Positions 52,674 through 60,937 of a stretch of 64,000 nucleotides of DNA are shown piece by piece (position 1 is the stretch's first letter; every line of letters starts with the position of its first letter). The stretch comes from CAYNHF01 sp964397045 (GTDB taxonomy: Bacteria; Actinomycetota; Acidimicrobiia; Spongiisociales; UBA5794). The stretch spans positions 1-64,000 of the forward strand of contig CAYNHF010000012.1 in assembly GCA_964397045.1 (NCBI GenBank), read 5' to 3'. The notes below the pieces were generated by a model, which searched no databases, was not told the origin of the DNA, and worked only from the letters and a program-made list of their open reading frames with translations. The position numbers were made by a program, and so were the translations under genes.

Positions 52674-53480
52674 CAGCTGCTTGCGGTACCAGTCGTCTGC
52701 GTAGCCCAGCACGTCCGGATAGCTGGGTTCGTTGTGCATCTCGTGACGCAGCCCGGGAAAGAGCTTGCGGTCGACACCGGCTACTCCCCCGAGCGGAGCC
52801 GAGGCGGCAGGCGGGATCACGGTGTCGTCTGTACCGTGAATGGTCAAGCCGGGAAGTGTGATGCGGTCGAGCTTGGAGCGGGTGTCATCCATGGCGTCGA
52901 GTGTGGACATTGCACTCCGAGTGGTCACTTTGAAGCTGACGAGCGGGTCCGCAAGATAGGCCTCGCCCACTGCGGGGTCGCTGCTGAGCTGATCTCCCTT
53001 GGGCTTGTCCGACATGCGGGCTGCGGGTGCGACCCTGGCAATGACCCGGCCTGCCGCCACGAGTGCGCCGGGAGTATTCGAATCAAGGGCTGGCGCCGAC
53101 CACACCCAGGCCGCCGGCTGCGGGCGATCGGTCGTGGCGTACCGAACCCCGATGAGACCTCCCACCGAGTGTGCGTAGACGGCCAGCGGAAGATCACCGG
53201 TGTCTACCGTTGCGATCATCCACTCCAGATCGTCGACGTGTTGATCGAACGGGGTCACGTCGAGACGCGGACCGGCGGTGGCCCCATGGCCGCGGAGGTC
53301 GAACATGTGGACGTCGTAGCCACGCTCGACGAAGAACCCAGCCACGTGTTCCCAGCGACCGCTGTGCTCGTAATACCCGTGCACCAGCAGGAGCCGGATG
53401 TCCGCAGACTCGTTGCTCCAGCTGCGCAGCAGAAACTCAGTGCCGTCGGGAGCGGCAACCATTCTTGTTGTACCGGTCAT
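52665..53480 (-). CDS. Alpha/beta hydrolase (monoacylglycerol lipase-like)
   Basis: 271 residues. The nucleophile elbow is YAHSVGGLIG (Ser in HSVGG); Asp in THGTDDTVIPP-like segment and His in GLRHEMHNEP complete the triad. HGYYEHSGRWEHVAGFF near the start is typical of monoglyceride lipase/lysophospholipase relatives. Its ATG shares one base with the upstream ROK stop (TGATG), so it belongs to the same operon. Confidence 0.88.
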   Translation of the reverse strand: MTGTTRMVAAPDGTEFLLRSWSNESADIRLLLVHGYYEHSGRWEHVAGFFVERGYDVHMFDLRGHGATAGPRLDVTPFDQHVDDLEWMIATVDTGDLPLAVYAHSVGGLIGVRYATTDRPQPAAWVWSAPALDSNTPGALVAAGRVIARVAPAARMSDKPKGDQLSSDPAVGEAYLADPLVSFKVTTRSAMSTLDAMDDTRSKLDRITLPGLTIHGTDDTVIPPAASAPLGGVAGVDRKLFPGLRHEMHNEPSYPDVLGYADDWYRKQLSV

Positions 53481-54226
53481 CAGGCTCCCTTCAGTACGCC
53501 GGCAGCAACCCCTGCTGCACCGACAATCCCGGCGTTGTTGCGCAGCTTGGCAGGCTGCACGTTCAATCCGGAATCGAGGAACGGTGCAATCTGGTCGAAT
53601 CGTTTCGAGATGCCGCCACCGAAGATGATCAAATCGGGCGAAAAGAGCAGGTCGAGGTGGAGCAGGTACTCATTGACCCGGCTCGCCCACCAATCGAGGC
53701 GCATCTCCTCCCGTTTGACCAGGCGGGCGGCCGCGTACCGCTCAGCCTCCATTCCGCGAAACTCGAGATGTCCCAATTCGGTATTCGGCACCAGCGTGCG
53801 GTTGATGAACAGTGCGCTCCCGATGCCGGTACCGAACGTCAGAAACAGGACGACGCCGTCTGCCTCGCGCCCGGTGCCGAACTCGACCGCGGCAAGTCCG
53901 GCCGCATCGGCGTCGTTCAGTACGAAGACCGCGCGATCCAGTTCCGCTGCGAACAGGGCGGTCGCGTCGGTATCGACCCAGCTCGGGTCGATGTTGGCGG
54001 CACTCCGTACCACCCCGCGCTGGACCACTCCGGGGATTGTGCACCCAACGGGACCGGCCCAGCCGAACCACTCCACGACCTGCCGAACGACGACGGCGAC
54101 GGCGGCCGGTTCAGCAGGCTGCGGCGTTGGGATGCGCTGCCGCGGCGCGGCCAGCTCTCCGGTGCCGAGATCAACCGGAGCGCCCTTGATTCCCGATCCC
54201 CCGATATCGATGCCCAATCCGATCAC
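53480..54226 (-). CDS. ppgK: Polyphosphate glucokinase (ROK family)
   Basis: 248 residues. PpgK phosphorylates glucose with polyphosphate or ATP. The N-terminus GLGIDIGGSGIKGAPVDLGTG is the phosphate-1 motif; LFLTFGTGIGSALF and ELGHLEFRG hold the sugar-binding Glu/His set. Size and order fit actinobacterial PpgK. Its ATG forms ATGA with the upstream stop. Together with ppk2 at 31 kb it implies polyphosphate-based energy storage. Confidence 0.92.
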   Translation of the reverse strand: MIGLGIDIGGSGIKGAPVDLGTGELAAPRQRIPTPQPAEPAAVAVVVRQVVEWFGWAGPVGCTIPGVVQRGVVRSAANIDPSWVDTDATALFAAELDRAVFVLNDADAAGLAAVEFGTGREADGVVLFLTFGTGIGSALFINRTLVPNTELGHLEFRGMEAERYAAARLVKREEMRLDWWASRVNEYLLHLDLLFSPDLIIFGGGISKRFDQIAPFLDSGLNVQPAKLRNNAGIVGAAGVAAGVLKGA

Positions 54227-54882
54227 GTCTTCTGCTCCCCTGATGTGATTGCTGCGGTGAACTCGGCTGCCCAGGATCGTAGATCGAACCGATCGATGAA
54301 AACCCGCAGGTGGATTGCCAGGCCGCCGGGAAACTCGGGGAACCCCTCGAGCGGGGTCACGGCAAGGCCCGGCGGCGCGGGAACGGACTGGAGCCCAGGT
54401 GCCGGGTCAATCGGCAAGAGAAGCAACGTGCGGGGGCTGTGCACCGGCCAGGCGATGGTCACGCCCCTGGCCTGGGTGAGCTGCGCGACCAGCAGACGAG
54501 TCTGTGACGTGCGGTTCGCGTAGTCGGTTTGCGCTACGGGATCAGGAATCCACCCTGACTCTGCGATGTGATACCCGCCGGGTCCGTTCACGATCATGAA
54601 ATCACATGCCCACTCTGGCCGGCTACCGGATTCCACAACGCACACGCGAGAAGACGTCGGCTGCGTCTCCAGCTGCCCAATCCACCCAGGCCACTCGCAA
54701 ACGGAAACCCCGGCGCCGACGTCCGGCCATACCGCGCGGCCGCGCACGGCGGGCACCTCCTTGACCTCATAGCCAGTCAGTGCTCGGCGCAGCTCAGGAG
54801 AGCTCAGCCGCGAGACGTGGACCACGCCAGAATCGTTCGGCGGGAGTGCGGCACGCAGGACGGTTGTGAGCGAATCCGTCAT
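54223..54882 (-). CDS. Protein of unknown function (219 aa)
   Basis: 219 residues, soluble, with three Trp-rich segments (EWPGWIGQLE, PEWACDFMIVNGPGGYHI) and a C-terminal helix (DRFDLRSWAAEFTAAI). No family is recognised. It sits between gcvT and ppgK and overlaps ppgK by 4 nt. Possibly a lineage-specific enzyme or nucleotide-related protein. Confidence 0.7.
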   Translation of the reverse strand: MTDSLTTVLRAALPPNDSGVVHVSRLSSPELRRALTGYEVKEVPAVRGRAVWPDVGAGVSVCEWPGWIGQLETQPTSSRVCVVESGSRPEWACDFMIVNGPGGYHIAESGWIPDPVAQTDYANRTSQTRLLVAQLTQARGVTIAWPVHSPRTLLLLPIDPAPGLQSVPAPPGLAVTPLEGFPEFPGGLAIHLRVFIDRFDLRSWAAEFTAAITSGEQKT

Positions 54883-54904
54883 TTGCCGGCGCCGCCGCGT
54901 GAAG

Positions 54905-55954
54905 TCACGTCGCGATGAAGGGAACCGCGTGGCGATTCACGGGCAGCCACGTGCCGCGGACCTCAACCTCGAGCGAGATCGTGTCGTCCGGCGGCGGGGA
55001 GAGGTACCCCATGCCGATCCCGACGCCCAATACAGGGCTGAAGTTGCCGGATGTCACCAGCCCGCGGCTCATGCCACACCGCATCGGGTAGCCGTGACGG
55101 GCAATCCGCCGGCTTCCGGTATCGAATGCGACGAGTTGTTTGTCGATTCCGCTGCTGCGCCGGGCTTCCAAGGCCGCCTTGCCGACGAAGTCGTGGTCCC
55201 AGCCGACAACCCAGCTGAGCCCAGCTTCGAGGGGAGTCGTATCCTCATCCAGGTCCTGGCCCCATAGCGGGTATCCCATCTCGAGTCGGAGCGTATCTCT
55301 GGCCCCCAGGCCACAAGGCACGGCGCCTGCGGCGATGAGGTCGTCGAGCAGTACGCCGGCTTGCGCTGCCGGCAATGCGACCTCGGCGCCGCGCTCGCCT
55401 GTGTATCCGGTTCCTGCAGCGACGAACCTGGCGTCCCGGTAGTGCCCCGATGCGACCCGAAAGCGGCCGGGCATCACTCCCAGCAGCTCCTCGAGTAAGG
55501 GGGCCGCTGCCGGCCCCTGAACAGCGAGTAACACCGTCTCCTCGCGGACGGAGGCCACCACGGTGCCCGCATCTGCCAAGGCCGCGAATCGTCCGATGAT
55601 CTCGTCCGAATTCACTCCGTTCGGCATGACCCAGAAGTCGTCCGCTTCAAGCTGCCAGACGATGATGTCGTCTTCGACGCCACCGCGCTCGTTGAGCGCC
55701 ATCGTATATTGCGCCCTGCCCGGACCGATCTTGTGAATGTCGTTGCAGAGCTGATCTGAGATGAGGTCGACCGCATCGTTCCCGGCGACACGAAAGCGCC
55801 CCAGGTGAGTCACGTCGAATACACCGACGGCAGACCGCACGGCCTGGTGCTCAGCAACCACCCCTTGGTACTGCAGCGGCATGTGCCAGCCGCCGAAATC
55901 CGTGAACCGGGCACCGAGCGCGCGATGTCGCTCAGCAAGTGGAGTCGTTGCCAC
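54905..55954 (-). CDS. gcvT: Glycine cleavage system T protein (aminomethyltransferase)
   Basis: 349 residues. GcvT transfers the methylene from the H-protein aminomethyl group to tetrahydrofolate. The family pattern is complete: GARFTDFGGWHMPLQYQG, FDVTHLGRFRVAG, YTGERGAEVALP, CGLGARDTLRLE and the C-terminal barrel. GTG 55954 starts just after the upstream stop (TGAcGTG); the track-like frame upstream belongs to the preceding gene. gcvH lies 6 kb upstream on the same strand; gcvP is not in the window. Confidence 0.93.
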   Translation of the reverse strand: MATTPLAERHRALGARFTDFGGWHMPLQYQGVVAEHQAVRSAVGVFDVTHLGRFRVAGNDAVDLISDQLCNDIHKIGPGRAQYTMALNERGGVEDDIIVWQLEADDFWVMPNGVNSDEIIGRFAALADAGTVVASVREETVLLAVQGPAAAPLLEELLGVMPGRFRVASGHYRDARFVAAGTGYTGERGAEVALPAAQAGVLLDDLIAAGAVPCGLGARDTLRLEMGYPLWGQDLDEDTTPLEAGLSWVVGWDHDFVGKAALEARRSSGIDKQLVAFDTGSRRIARHGYPMRCGMSRGLVTSGNFSPVLGVGIGMGYLSPPPDDTISLEVEVRGTWLPVNRHAVPFIAT

Positions 55955-55955
55955 G

Positions 55956-56369
55956 TCAACCCGCGATCTGGTCGGTATCTGGCTCGTGGCCGAGATCGAG
56001 TACCTGGAGAGGTCCGGGGATGCGGGTTGGGGCTTCAGGGATCTCCTGATGAAGGGGTTCTTCGAGTCCGTATTTGACCAGCAGGTGCAGGTAGTCACGC
56101 TGGTAGAAGACCTTGCAGCGCACGTCTGGATACAACTCGCGGAGCCGGCGCACCTTCCGGTTCTTCTTGGTGACCAGCTTCTGATTCATCGTGGTTATCT
56201 CGATGTACTGGTCCTCGTCGGGAAGGTAGAAGTCGGGTCGGAAGGACTTGATGGGGTCACCCGTTTCATCCCACTCGACCGCGAACTCGCGCGGCTCGTA
56301 CTCCCAGCGGATGTCGTAGAAATCCAGCAGTCTCGCGAACTGGCCCTCGCTCGTGTGGGCGAACGACAC
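55956..56369 (-). CDS. PD-(D/E)XK nuclease-like small protein
   Basis: 137 residues with a restriction-nuclease-like core: a Glu at 8 in SEGQF, RPDFYLP (Asp46), then YIEITT (Glu57) and a lysine-rich segment LVTKKNRKVRRL. The canonical ExK lysine is Thr59 here, so Lys in the following helix may substitute. It resembles small nuclease-fold proteins found near gcvT/MerR genes in actinomycetes, but I cannot name the family. GTG 56369 is the first start. The function is unknown. Confidence 0.65.
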   Translation of the reverse strand: MSFAHTSEGQFARLLDFYDIRWEYEPREFAVEWDETGDPIKSFRPDFYLPDEDQYIEITTMNQKLVTKKNRKVRRLRELYPDVRCKVFYQRDYLHLLVKYGLEEPLHQEIPEAPTRIPGPLQVLDLGHEPDTDQIAG

Positions 56370-56407
56370 CAGATCCGCAGGGGATCGCTCGAAGTCGGCG
56401 AAGTCGG

Positions 56408-56905
56408 TCAGGCGTTGGCCTCCGCGCTAGACAAGTCGCCTACTGCGGTGGTCTCTTCGGGGAAGAGACGGTGAATCTCACCTTCGAGTTCCTGCTGGAC
56501 TGGGCCGACCGCAATCCCGAACACACCTTGGCCACCCTGAAAGACATCGACTACCTCGTCCGGACTGTGAGCCGCGTAGATGGTGATGCCGTCCGATAGC
56601 AGGGTGACGTCGGCAAGCGGCGCCTCACTCTCGAGTTGCTCGCGGAGAATGTCCATGGCGCTGCGAATCTTCTTGAGGCTCATCCCGGCGTCCAGGAGAC
56701 GTTTGACGACCTTGAGTTGGACGATGTCCGTGAACGAGTAACGGCGCTGCGAGCCGGAACCCCTCGCGCTCTGGATGGACGGACGAATGAGCCCGGTGCG
56801 AGCCCAGTAGTCGAGCTGCCGATAGGTGATCCCCACCAGCTTGCATACCTGAGGGGCCCGGTAGCCCTGCTCCGCGGGCTGATCGATGCCCAGTTGCTCG
56901 GTCAC
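56408..56905 (-). CDS. MerR family transcriptional regulator
   Basis: 165 residues. An N-terminal MerR winged helix (YRAPQVCKLVGITYRQLDYW, GSGSQRRYSFTDIVQLKVVKRL) is followed by a dimerising coiled region (~85-100) and a short C-terminal effector part. It matches the second MerR gene of the conserved garA cluster (Rv1830-like position). AAGGAGA precedes the GTG/ATG start, and a full promoter lies upstream (56972-57000). A palindrome in the leader may be an autoregulatory site. Confidence 0.9.
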   Translation of the reverse strand: MTEQLGIDQPAEQGYRAPQVCKLVGITYRQLDYWARTGLIRPSIQSARGSGSQRRYSFTDIVQLKVVKRLLDAGMSLKKIRSAMDILREQLESEAPLADVTLLSDGITIYAAHSPDEVVDVFQGGQGVFGIAVGPVQQELEGEIHRLFPEETTAVGDLSSAEANA

Positions 56906-56931
56906 GACGAGTCTCCTTTTCGCATGTCAGC

Positions 56932-56945
56932 TTACACCAGCGTAA
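56932..56945 (-). promoter_or_regulatory. Imperfect palindrome TTAC-N6-GTAA in the MerR leader
   Basis: TTACACCAGCGTAA is a 14-bp near-dyad located between the predicted transcript start (~56965) and the gene start at 56905. Its position would suit autorepression by the MerR protein. Confidence 0.35.
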
Positions 56946-56971
56946 TTCCGCCCGCCGAACTACGAGCGTGA

Positions 56972-57000
56972 AAGTTACGTGTTGCCAAGGGACTTGTCAA
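56972..57000 (-). promoter_or_regulatory. Sigma70-type promoter of the MerR gene
   Basis: On the minus strand TTGACA (57000-56995) and TAACTT (56977-56972) are 17 nt apart. This is the strongest -35/-10 pair seen in the window. Confidence 0.7.
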
Positions 57001-57036
57001 CAACCCTGTGGATAACCGTGTGGCGGTGGGGCTCGT

Positions 57037-58059
57037 CTAGTGATCAGCGACGGAGGCCGTCCGCACGGTGAGGACTCGCAGAGACTCGATCTGGCCTGCC
57101 GTACCGAAGGCAAGCATCGTCATCCCCTCTTCGAGCGGCCGATCTGGATCGGGGTTCAGCGTCATTTCCTCAACCCTCGTGCCGAACGCGAGCACCATCA
57201 CTCCGTATCGGTTGCGCACGTCCAGATCGCGCAACGAACGTCCCACGATCTGTGAACCACTCTCGACGTGCAGTTCGGCAAGGTGGTACTCGACGCTGAA
57301 CCCCCCGACGACCACGTCGATCAGGTCCATGAATTCGGGTCGGGCAGCCAGTGCAGCCAACCGTTCGGCACCCACCTGCTGCGGTGCGACGACCCGGTCG
57401 GCTCCGGCGAGGCCTAGCTTCTTGATGGTCTCCGCCTCGGTGGCGTGGGCGACGACGAGCACCTCAGGGCGAGACGCCTTGGCGGAGAGGGTGATGACGA
57501 GATTGTCGGAGTCCTTCTGAACTGCGGGAACGATGGCTCTGGCTCGACTCAGCCCTGCTTGTTGCAGCACGTGGTCGTGGGTGGCATCACCCTCCACGAC
57601 CAGCAATTCCTCAGAACGAGCCAATTCGGCGACGCTGGAGTCTTCCTCAACGACAACCAGGGGGGTTCCCTCCTCGAGGAGGCGCTGGGCGGTGAGGGCT
57701 CCGACGGTGCCGTAGCCACAGACGATGACATGGTTCTCGAGCGTATCGATGTTTTGTTGCATGCGCCTACGTACCCGCTGTCCTCCGACGAGGCTTTCGA
57801 CCATGTCCTCGAGTCCGACGGCTGCAGTGTAAAGCGCGCTCCCGACCCCGGTCGCGATGATGACGATCGTGAAGACTTTCCCGGCGCTGGAGAGGTCGCC
57901 GCCGACAAATGCAAAGCCGACGGTACTGATGGTGATCACCGTCATGAACAGAGAATCGAGCACCGACCAGCCTTCGATCAAGGCGTAGCCAATCGTGCCG
58001 GCAATGAGGACCAGCCCGATCAAGGTGAGTCCAACCTGCAGGCGGCGGTCGATGATCAC
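57037..58059 (-). CDS. Potassium channel-like protein with TrkA-N domain
   Basis: 340 residues. Two membrane helices (~8-28 and ~60-83) flank a pore loop at 30-55, followed by a TrkA-N (RCK) domain (VIVCGYGTVGALTAQRLLEEG) and a TrkA-C region. The pore segment reads TVGFA at 46-50, where K+ channels have TVGYG or TVGFG. It overlaps the DUF151 gene (GTGA). It sits at the position of a channel-type gene in the garA region of related genomes only by analogy. Confidence 0.87.
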   Translation of the reverse strand: MIIDRRLQVGLTLIGLVLIAGTIGYALIEGWSVLDSLFMTVITISTVGFAFVGGDLSSAGKVFTIVIIATGVGSALYTAAVGLEDMVESLVGGQRVRRRMQQNIDTLENHVIVCGYGTVGALTAQRLLEEGTPLVVVEEDSSVAELARSEELLVVEGDATHDHVLQQAGLSRARAIVPAVQKDSDNLVITLSAKASRPEVLVVAHATEAETIKKLGLAGADRVVAPQQVGAERLAALAARPEFMDLIDVVVGGFSVEYHLAELHVESGSQIVGRSLRDLDVRNRYGVMVLAFGTRVEEMTLNPDPDRPLEEGMTMLAFGTAGQIESLRVLTVRTASVADH

Positions 58060-58556
58060 GACTCCGAGGTACCCGCCCCGAAATCCTCAGGGCGGATTTC
58101 GTTGAGGAACTCGCGGAACCTCTCGATCTCCTCCTCCTGGCCCTCATCCTGGATCTCCACGCCGACTTCGTCGAGCAGTGATCGCAGCGCGAACAGTGTT
58201 GCCGCGGTGCGAGCTGCAAGCGCAATCGCGTCCGACGGTCGGGCGGACAGCACCGTCTCCTTGTCATCGTGGGTCAGCACGAGATCTGCGTAGAAGGTGC
58301 CGTCCTCGAGGTTGGTGACGATCACCCGATCGACGTTGGCACCGAGACCTTCCGTGACGTTCTTCAGCAGATCGTGCGTCATCGGCCGCGGCGGCTCCGC
58401 GCCTTCCAGTGCAAGCGCGATTGCGGTGGCTTCGACGGTACCGATCCAGATGGGCAGATATCGGGACCCTTCGCGCTCGCGCAGCAGCAGAATCGGCGTG
58501 TTCGTCGGGAGCTCGATTCGCACCCCAACCAGCTCCATCGGCACCGGATCATCCAT
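58056..58556 (-). CDS. Bifunctional nuclease family protein (DUF151)
   Basis: 166 residues with the DUF151 pattern: VPMELVGVRIELPTNTPILL, LPIWIGTVEATAIALALEG, RPMTHDLL and LSARPSDAIALAARTAATLF. Plant and bacterial members have DNase/RNase activity; the bacterial role is unclear. It occupies the Rv1829-equivalent place between two MerR genes. A TAGGCT box 6 nt before the ATG suggests a separate leaderless transcript. Confidence 0.9.
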   Translation of the reverse strand: MDDPVPMELVGVRIELPTNTPILLLREREGSRYLPIWIGTVEATAIALALEGAEPPRPMTHDLLKNVTEGLGANVDRVIVTNLEDGTFYADLVLTHDDKETVLSARPSDAIALAARTAATLFALRSLLDEVGVEIQDEGQEEEIERFREFLNEIRPEDFGAGTSES

Positions 58557-58562
58557 GCAGCC

Positions 58563-58568
58563 AGCCTA
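58563..58568 (-). promoter_or_regulatory. -10 box TAGGCT, leaderless DUF151 gene
   Basis: On the minus strand TAGGCT is followed by 6 nt and ATG 58556. Confidence 0.55.
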
Positions 58569-58584
58569 TCACCAGTCGTCCGGC

Positions 58585-59157
58585 TCAACGGGAAGTGGCC
58601 AGCCCGAACTGTGCGAAGGCCAGGGGATCTGCGGTGAGGATGCTGAGGTCCATCACTGCCCAGATCGAGCGGACATTGCGGTACCAGCCATCCCAGTCCA
58701 GGCCGTACCCGAGCAGGAATTCGTCTCCGATCTCGAAGCCGCGGTATTCGACCGGAACGTCGACGATGCGGCGAGGTGCCTTGTCGAGGAGTGCCACGGT
58801 CCGCACGCTGGCAGGTGACCGAACCTCGAGAAGTCGGTGCAGGGCGGCCAGGGTCAGGCCGGTATCGACGATGTCTTCAACGATGAGCACGTGCCGACCT
58901 TCGAGCTGAATCGCAGTATCCAGCGCAACCGACACCCGCCCGTCATCTGCGCCGAACCGAGTCAAGGTGAGGAAGTCGATTTCGACGTTGCAATCCATGG
59001 CTCTGCCGAGATCCGCGACGAAGGGAAGGCAGCCTTTCAGCACGCCCACCATTACGGGTACCTGACCCGCGTAATCGCGGCTGATCTGCTCCCCCAGTTG
59101 TGCAACGCGTCGCGCCAGGTCCTGCTCCGACACCACCTCGACAAAGGCGTCCGGCAT
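58585..59157 (-). CDS. hpt: Hypoxanthine phosphoribosyltransferase
   Basis: 190 residues. It would salvage hypoxanthine/guanine to IMP/GMP. The PRPP motif is HVLIVEDIVDTGLT, and VMVGVLKGCLPFVADLGRA and FEIGDEFLLGYGLD are typical of Hpt. The ATG shares a base with the upstream dacA stop (TGATG). Together with adenosine deaminase at 51.6 kb it covers purine salvage. Confidence 0.93.
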   Translation of the reverse strand: MPDAFVEVVSEQDLARRVAQLGEQISRDYAGQVPVMVGVLKGCLPFVADLGRAMDCNVEIDFLTLTRFGADDGRVSVALDTAIQLEGRHVLIVEDIVDTGLTLAALHRLLEVRSPASVRTVALLDKAPRRIVDVPVEYRGFEIGDEFLLGYGLDWDGWYRNVRSIWAVMDLSILTADPLAFAQFGLATSR

Positions 59158-60206
59158 CAGGGCCCTCCCACTGCGGCCGGCGTTACCGATCGCATCCAGC
59201 CCCGGATTCGGTTCGCCAGGTCGGTGCGCTCGAATGTGGTGGTGGACCACTGCCCGTCCGGCAGCGGCTCGACCGACATGAGGCGGGCGCGCTGCGTCGC
59301 CGTGAGAGGCACGAGAGTGCCCTCTGTGGCGCCCCCACCTTCCTCGCGAACCAGCGGGGCCATGTATCGGTCGCGCAACGTCATGGAGCGCACGCCGTAG
59401 TCGACCAGTTCCCTCGTGTCGTCGAAATGAGCCCGGGACCCCATCACGACTGAGATCAGCCTCCGGCCGTTCACCTCGGTGACGCCCACCAACACGAGAG
59501 CGGCGCGGGAGGTGAAGCCCGTCTTGAGACCGATGATCCCGGGGTAGACGCCGAGGAGCTTGTTGGTGCTCTGCGCCTCGCGGTTCACCCCTTCAGGGGT
59601 GGGACGGAAGGTCACCAGCTTGGTCCTCGCCAGCCGAGCTAAGTACGGGTGCTCCAGCGCGGCCTCAGCCATCACTACCAGGTCAGCGGCAGTGGTGTAG
59701 TGGCCGGGGTCATCGAGCCCATGAGGATTCACGAACTTGGAGTGCTCCAAGCCGAGCGCCTCAGCCTTCTCGTTCATGATCGCGGCGAATCCACTTACCG
59801 ACCCGCCGACGTGTTCTGCGAGGGCCACAGCGGCGTCGTTAGCAGAACGGATCATGACGGCAGCCAGCAGCTCACGCACCGTCCAGCGCTCCCCTGCGTA
59901 CAGCCCTATCTCCGCTTCTCCTACTCCGGCGGCACGGGACGAGATCTGGACTTGGTCTTCCAGGTCGGCGTTCTCAATCACGACCAGGGCGGTCATGATC
60001 TTGGTCACCGAAGCCATTGCTCGTTCCATATCGGCATCCCTCGAGGCCAATACGACTCCAGACTCAGCGTCGTAGAGAATCCAGGTGCGGGCGGTCAGTT
60101 CCGGCGGCGACTCGGTCGGCGTTTCGGGGAGCACCGGGGCAGATGACCACACCGAGCTGAATGCGAGCGCGGCCGCGGCGAGCGAGGCGGTGATCGATAC
60201 CATCAT
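59157..60206 (-). CDS. D-alanyl-D-alanine carboxypeptidase
   Basis: 349 residues with a signal peptide (~1-25). It is a penicillin-binding protein that trims peptidoglycan stem peptides. Active-site motifs are SVTK (66-69), SAN (121-123) and KTG (228-230), in normal order and spacing. A C-terminal beta domain follows. It overlaps the upstream MerR gene by 4 nt (ATGA). Confidence 0.94.
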   Translation of the reverse strand: MMVSITASLAAAALAFSSVWSSAPVLPETPTESPPELTARTWILYDAESGVVLASRDADMERAMASVTKIMTALVVIENADLEDQVQISSRAAGVGEAEIGLYAGERWTVRELLAAVMIRSANDAAVALAEHVGGSVSGFAAIMNEKAEALGLEHSKFVNPHGLDDPGHYTTAADLVVMAEAALEHPYLARLARTKLVTFRPTPEGVNREAQSTNKLLGVYPGIIGLKTGFTSRAALVLVGVTEVNGRRLISVVMGSRAHFDDTRELVDYGVRSMTLRDRYMAPLVREEGGGATEGTLVPLTATQRARLMSVEPLPDGQWSTTTFERTDLANRIRGWMRSVTPAAVGGP

Positions 60207-60937
60207 CCCTCCAAGAGCCGCTTCAGCCTGCTGCGTACGATGGCCTCCTGGAGTTGGCCTCCGGCCTGAGCACAGTCGGCGAGGATTTCGGCGGCGCGTC
60301 TGCGATTGTCTGGGTTGCGATGGCGCAGCAAGGGACCGACGAGCTGATTCAGGAGGTCGCTCTCGCGATCTGCCGCCAGCCGCAGCGTCCGGAGGTGGCG
60401 TCCTTCCAGCCCATGCGCGATGAGACGTGATGCTGCTCTGGCGATGATGAGGTCGTCTTCCCGATAGACGATGTCGCCTGCTGGAAGCTCGATCGGTGTC
60501 AGGACCCCTTGGTCGACGAGGTCTGCGATCTGTCTGCGCGAAAGGCCGGAAGATCGACTCAGGTCCTGTTCGGTCATCGACACGCCCGAAGTCGCAAAGA
60601 AGGACTCCGGTGGTGGGCCCGACTCCACGTGTGAGGGAGCGTCCTCGCCTTGTTCCCAGGCCGTCAGCTTCGACTTGATCACCTTCAACGGCAGGAAGTG
60701 ATCCCGCTGTTCACGCAGGATGTATTCGATCCGGTGCAGGTCGTCTCCGCTGAACATCCGGTAGCCAGATGCGCTGCGGTGCGGTTCGATCAGGCCCTGG
60801 CTTTCGAGGAACCGGATCTTCGACACCGTCAGGTCCGGGAATTCGGGTTTCAGAGTGGTGATGACCTCACCGATGCTCATTGAAGCGGCCCGATCGTCCG
60901 GCCCGAGAACGCTCAGCTGCCCGTCACTCATCTCCAA
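60203..60937 (-). CDS. MerR family regulator, FtsR-like
   Basis: 244 residues. MerR winged helix near 20-90 (MSIGEVITTLKPEFPDLTVS, KIRFLESQGLIEPHRSASGY) and a C-terminal part with a second HTH-like stretch (SRSSGLSRRQIADLVDQGVL). By order (gcvH-garA-merR) it matches Rv1828/FtsR, a regulator linked to cell division genes. Start choice is uncertain: TTG 60937 or ATG 60931, both inside the garA end, so translation is coupled to garA. Confidence 0.88.
   Translation of the reverse strand: MEMSDGQLSVLGPDDRAASMSIGEVITTLKPEFPDLTVSKIRFLESQGLIEPHRSASGYRMFSGDDLHRIEYILREQRDHFLPLKVIKSKLTAWEQGEDAPSHVESGPPPESFFATSGVSMTEQDLSRSSGLSRRQIADLVDQGVLTPIELPAGDIVYREDDLIIARAASRLIAHGLEGRHLRTLRLAADRESDLLNQLVGPLLRHRNPDNRRRAAEILADCAQAGGQLQEAIVRSRLKRLLEG

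Noticed and set aside
52734..54523. Plus-strand frames of 450-504 codons opposite the hydrolase/ppgK genes
   Set aside because: Both are antisense to a coupled, motif-bearing operon and show no family features.
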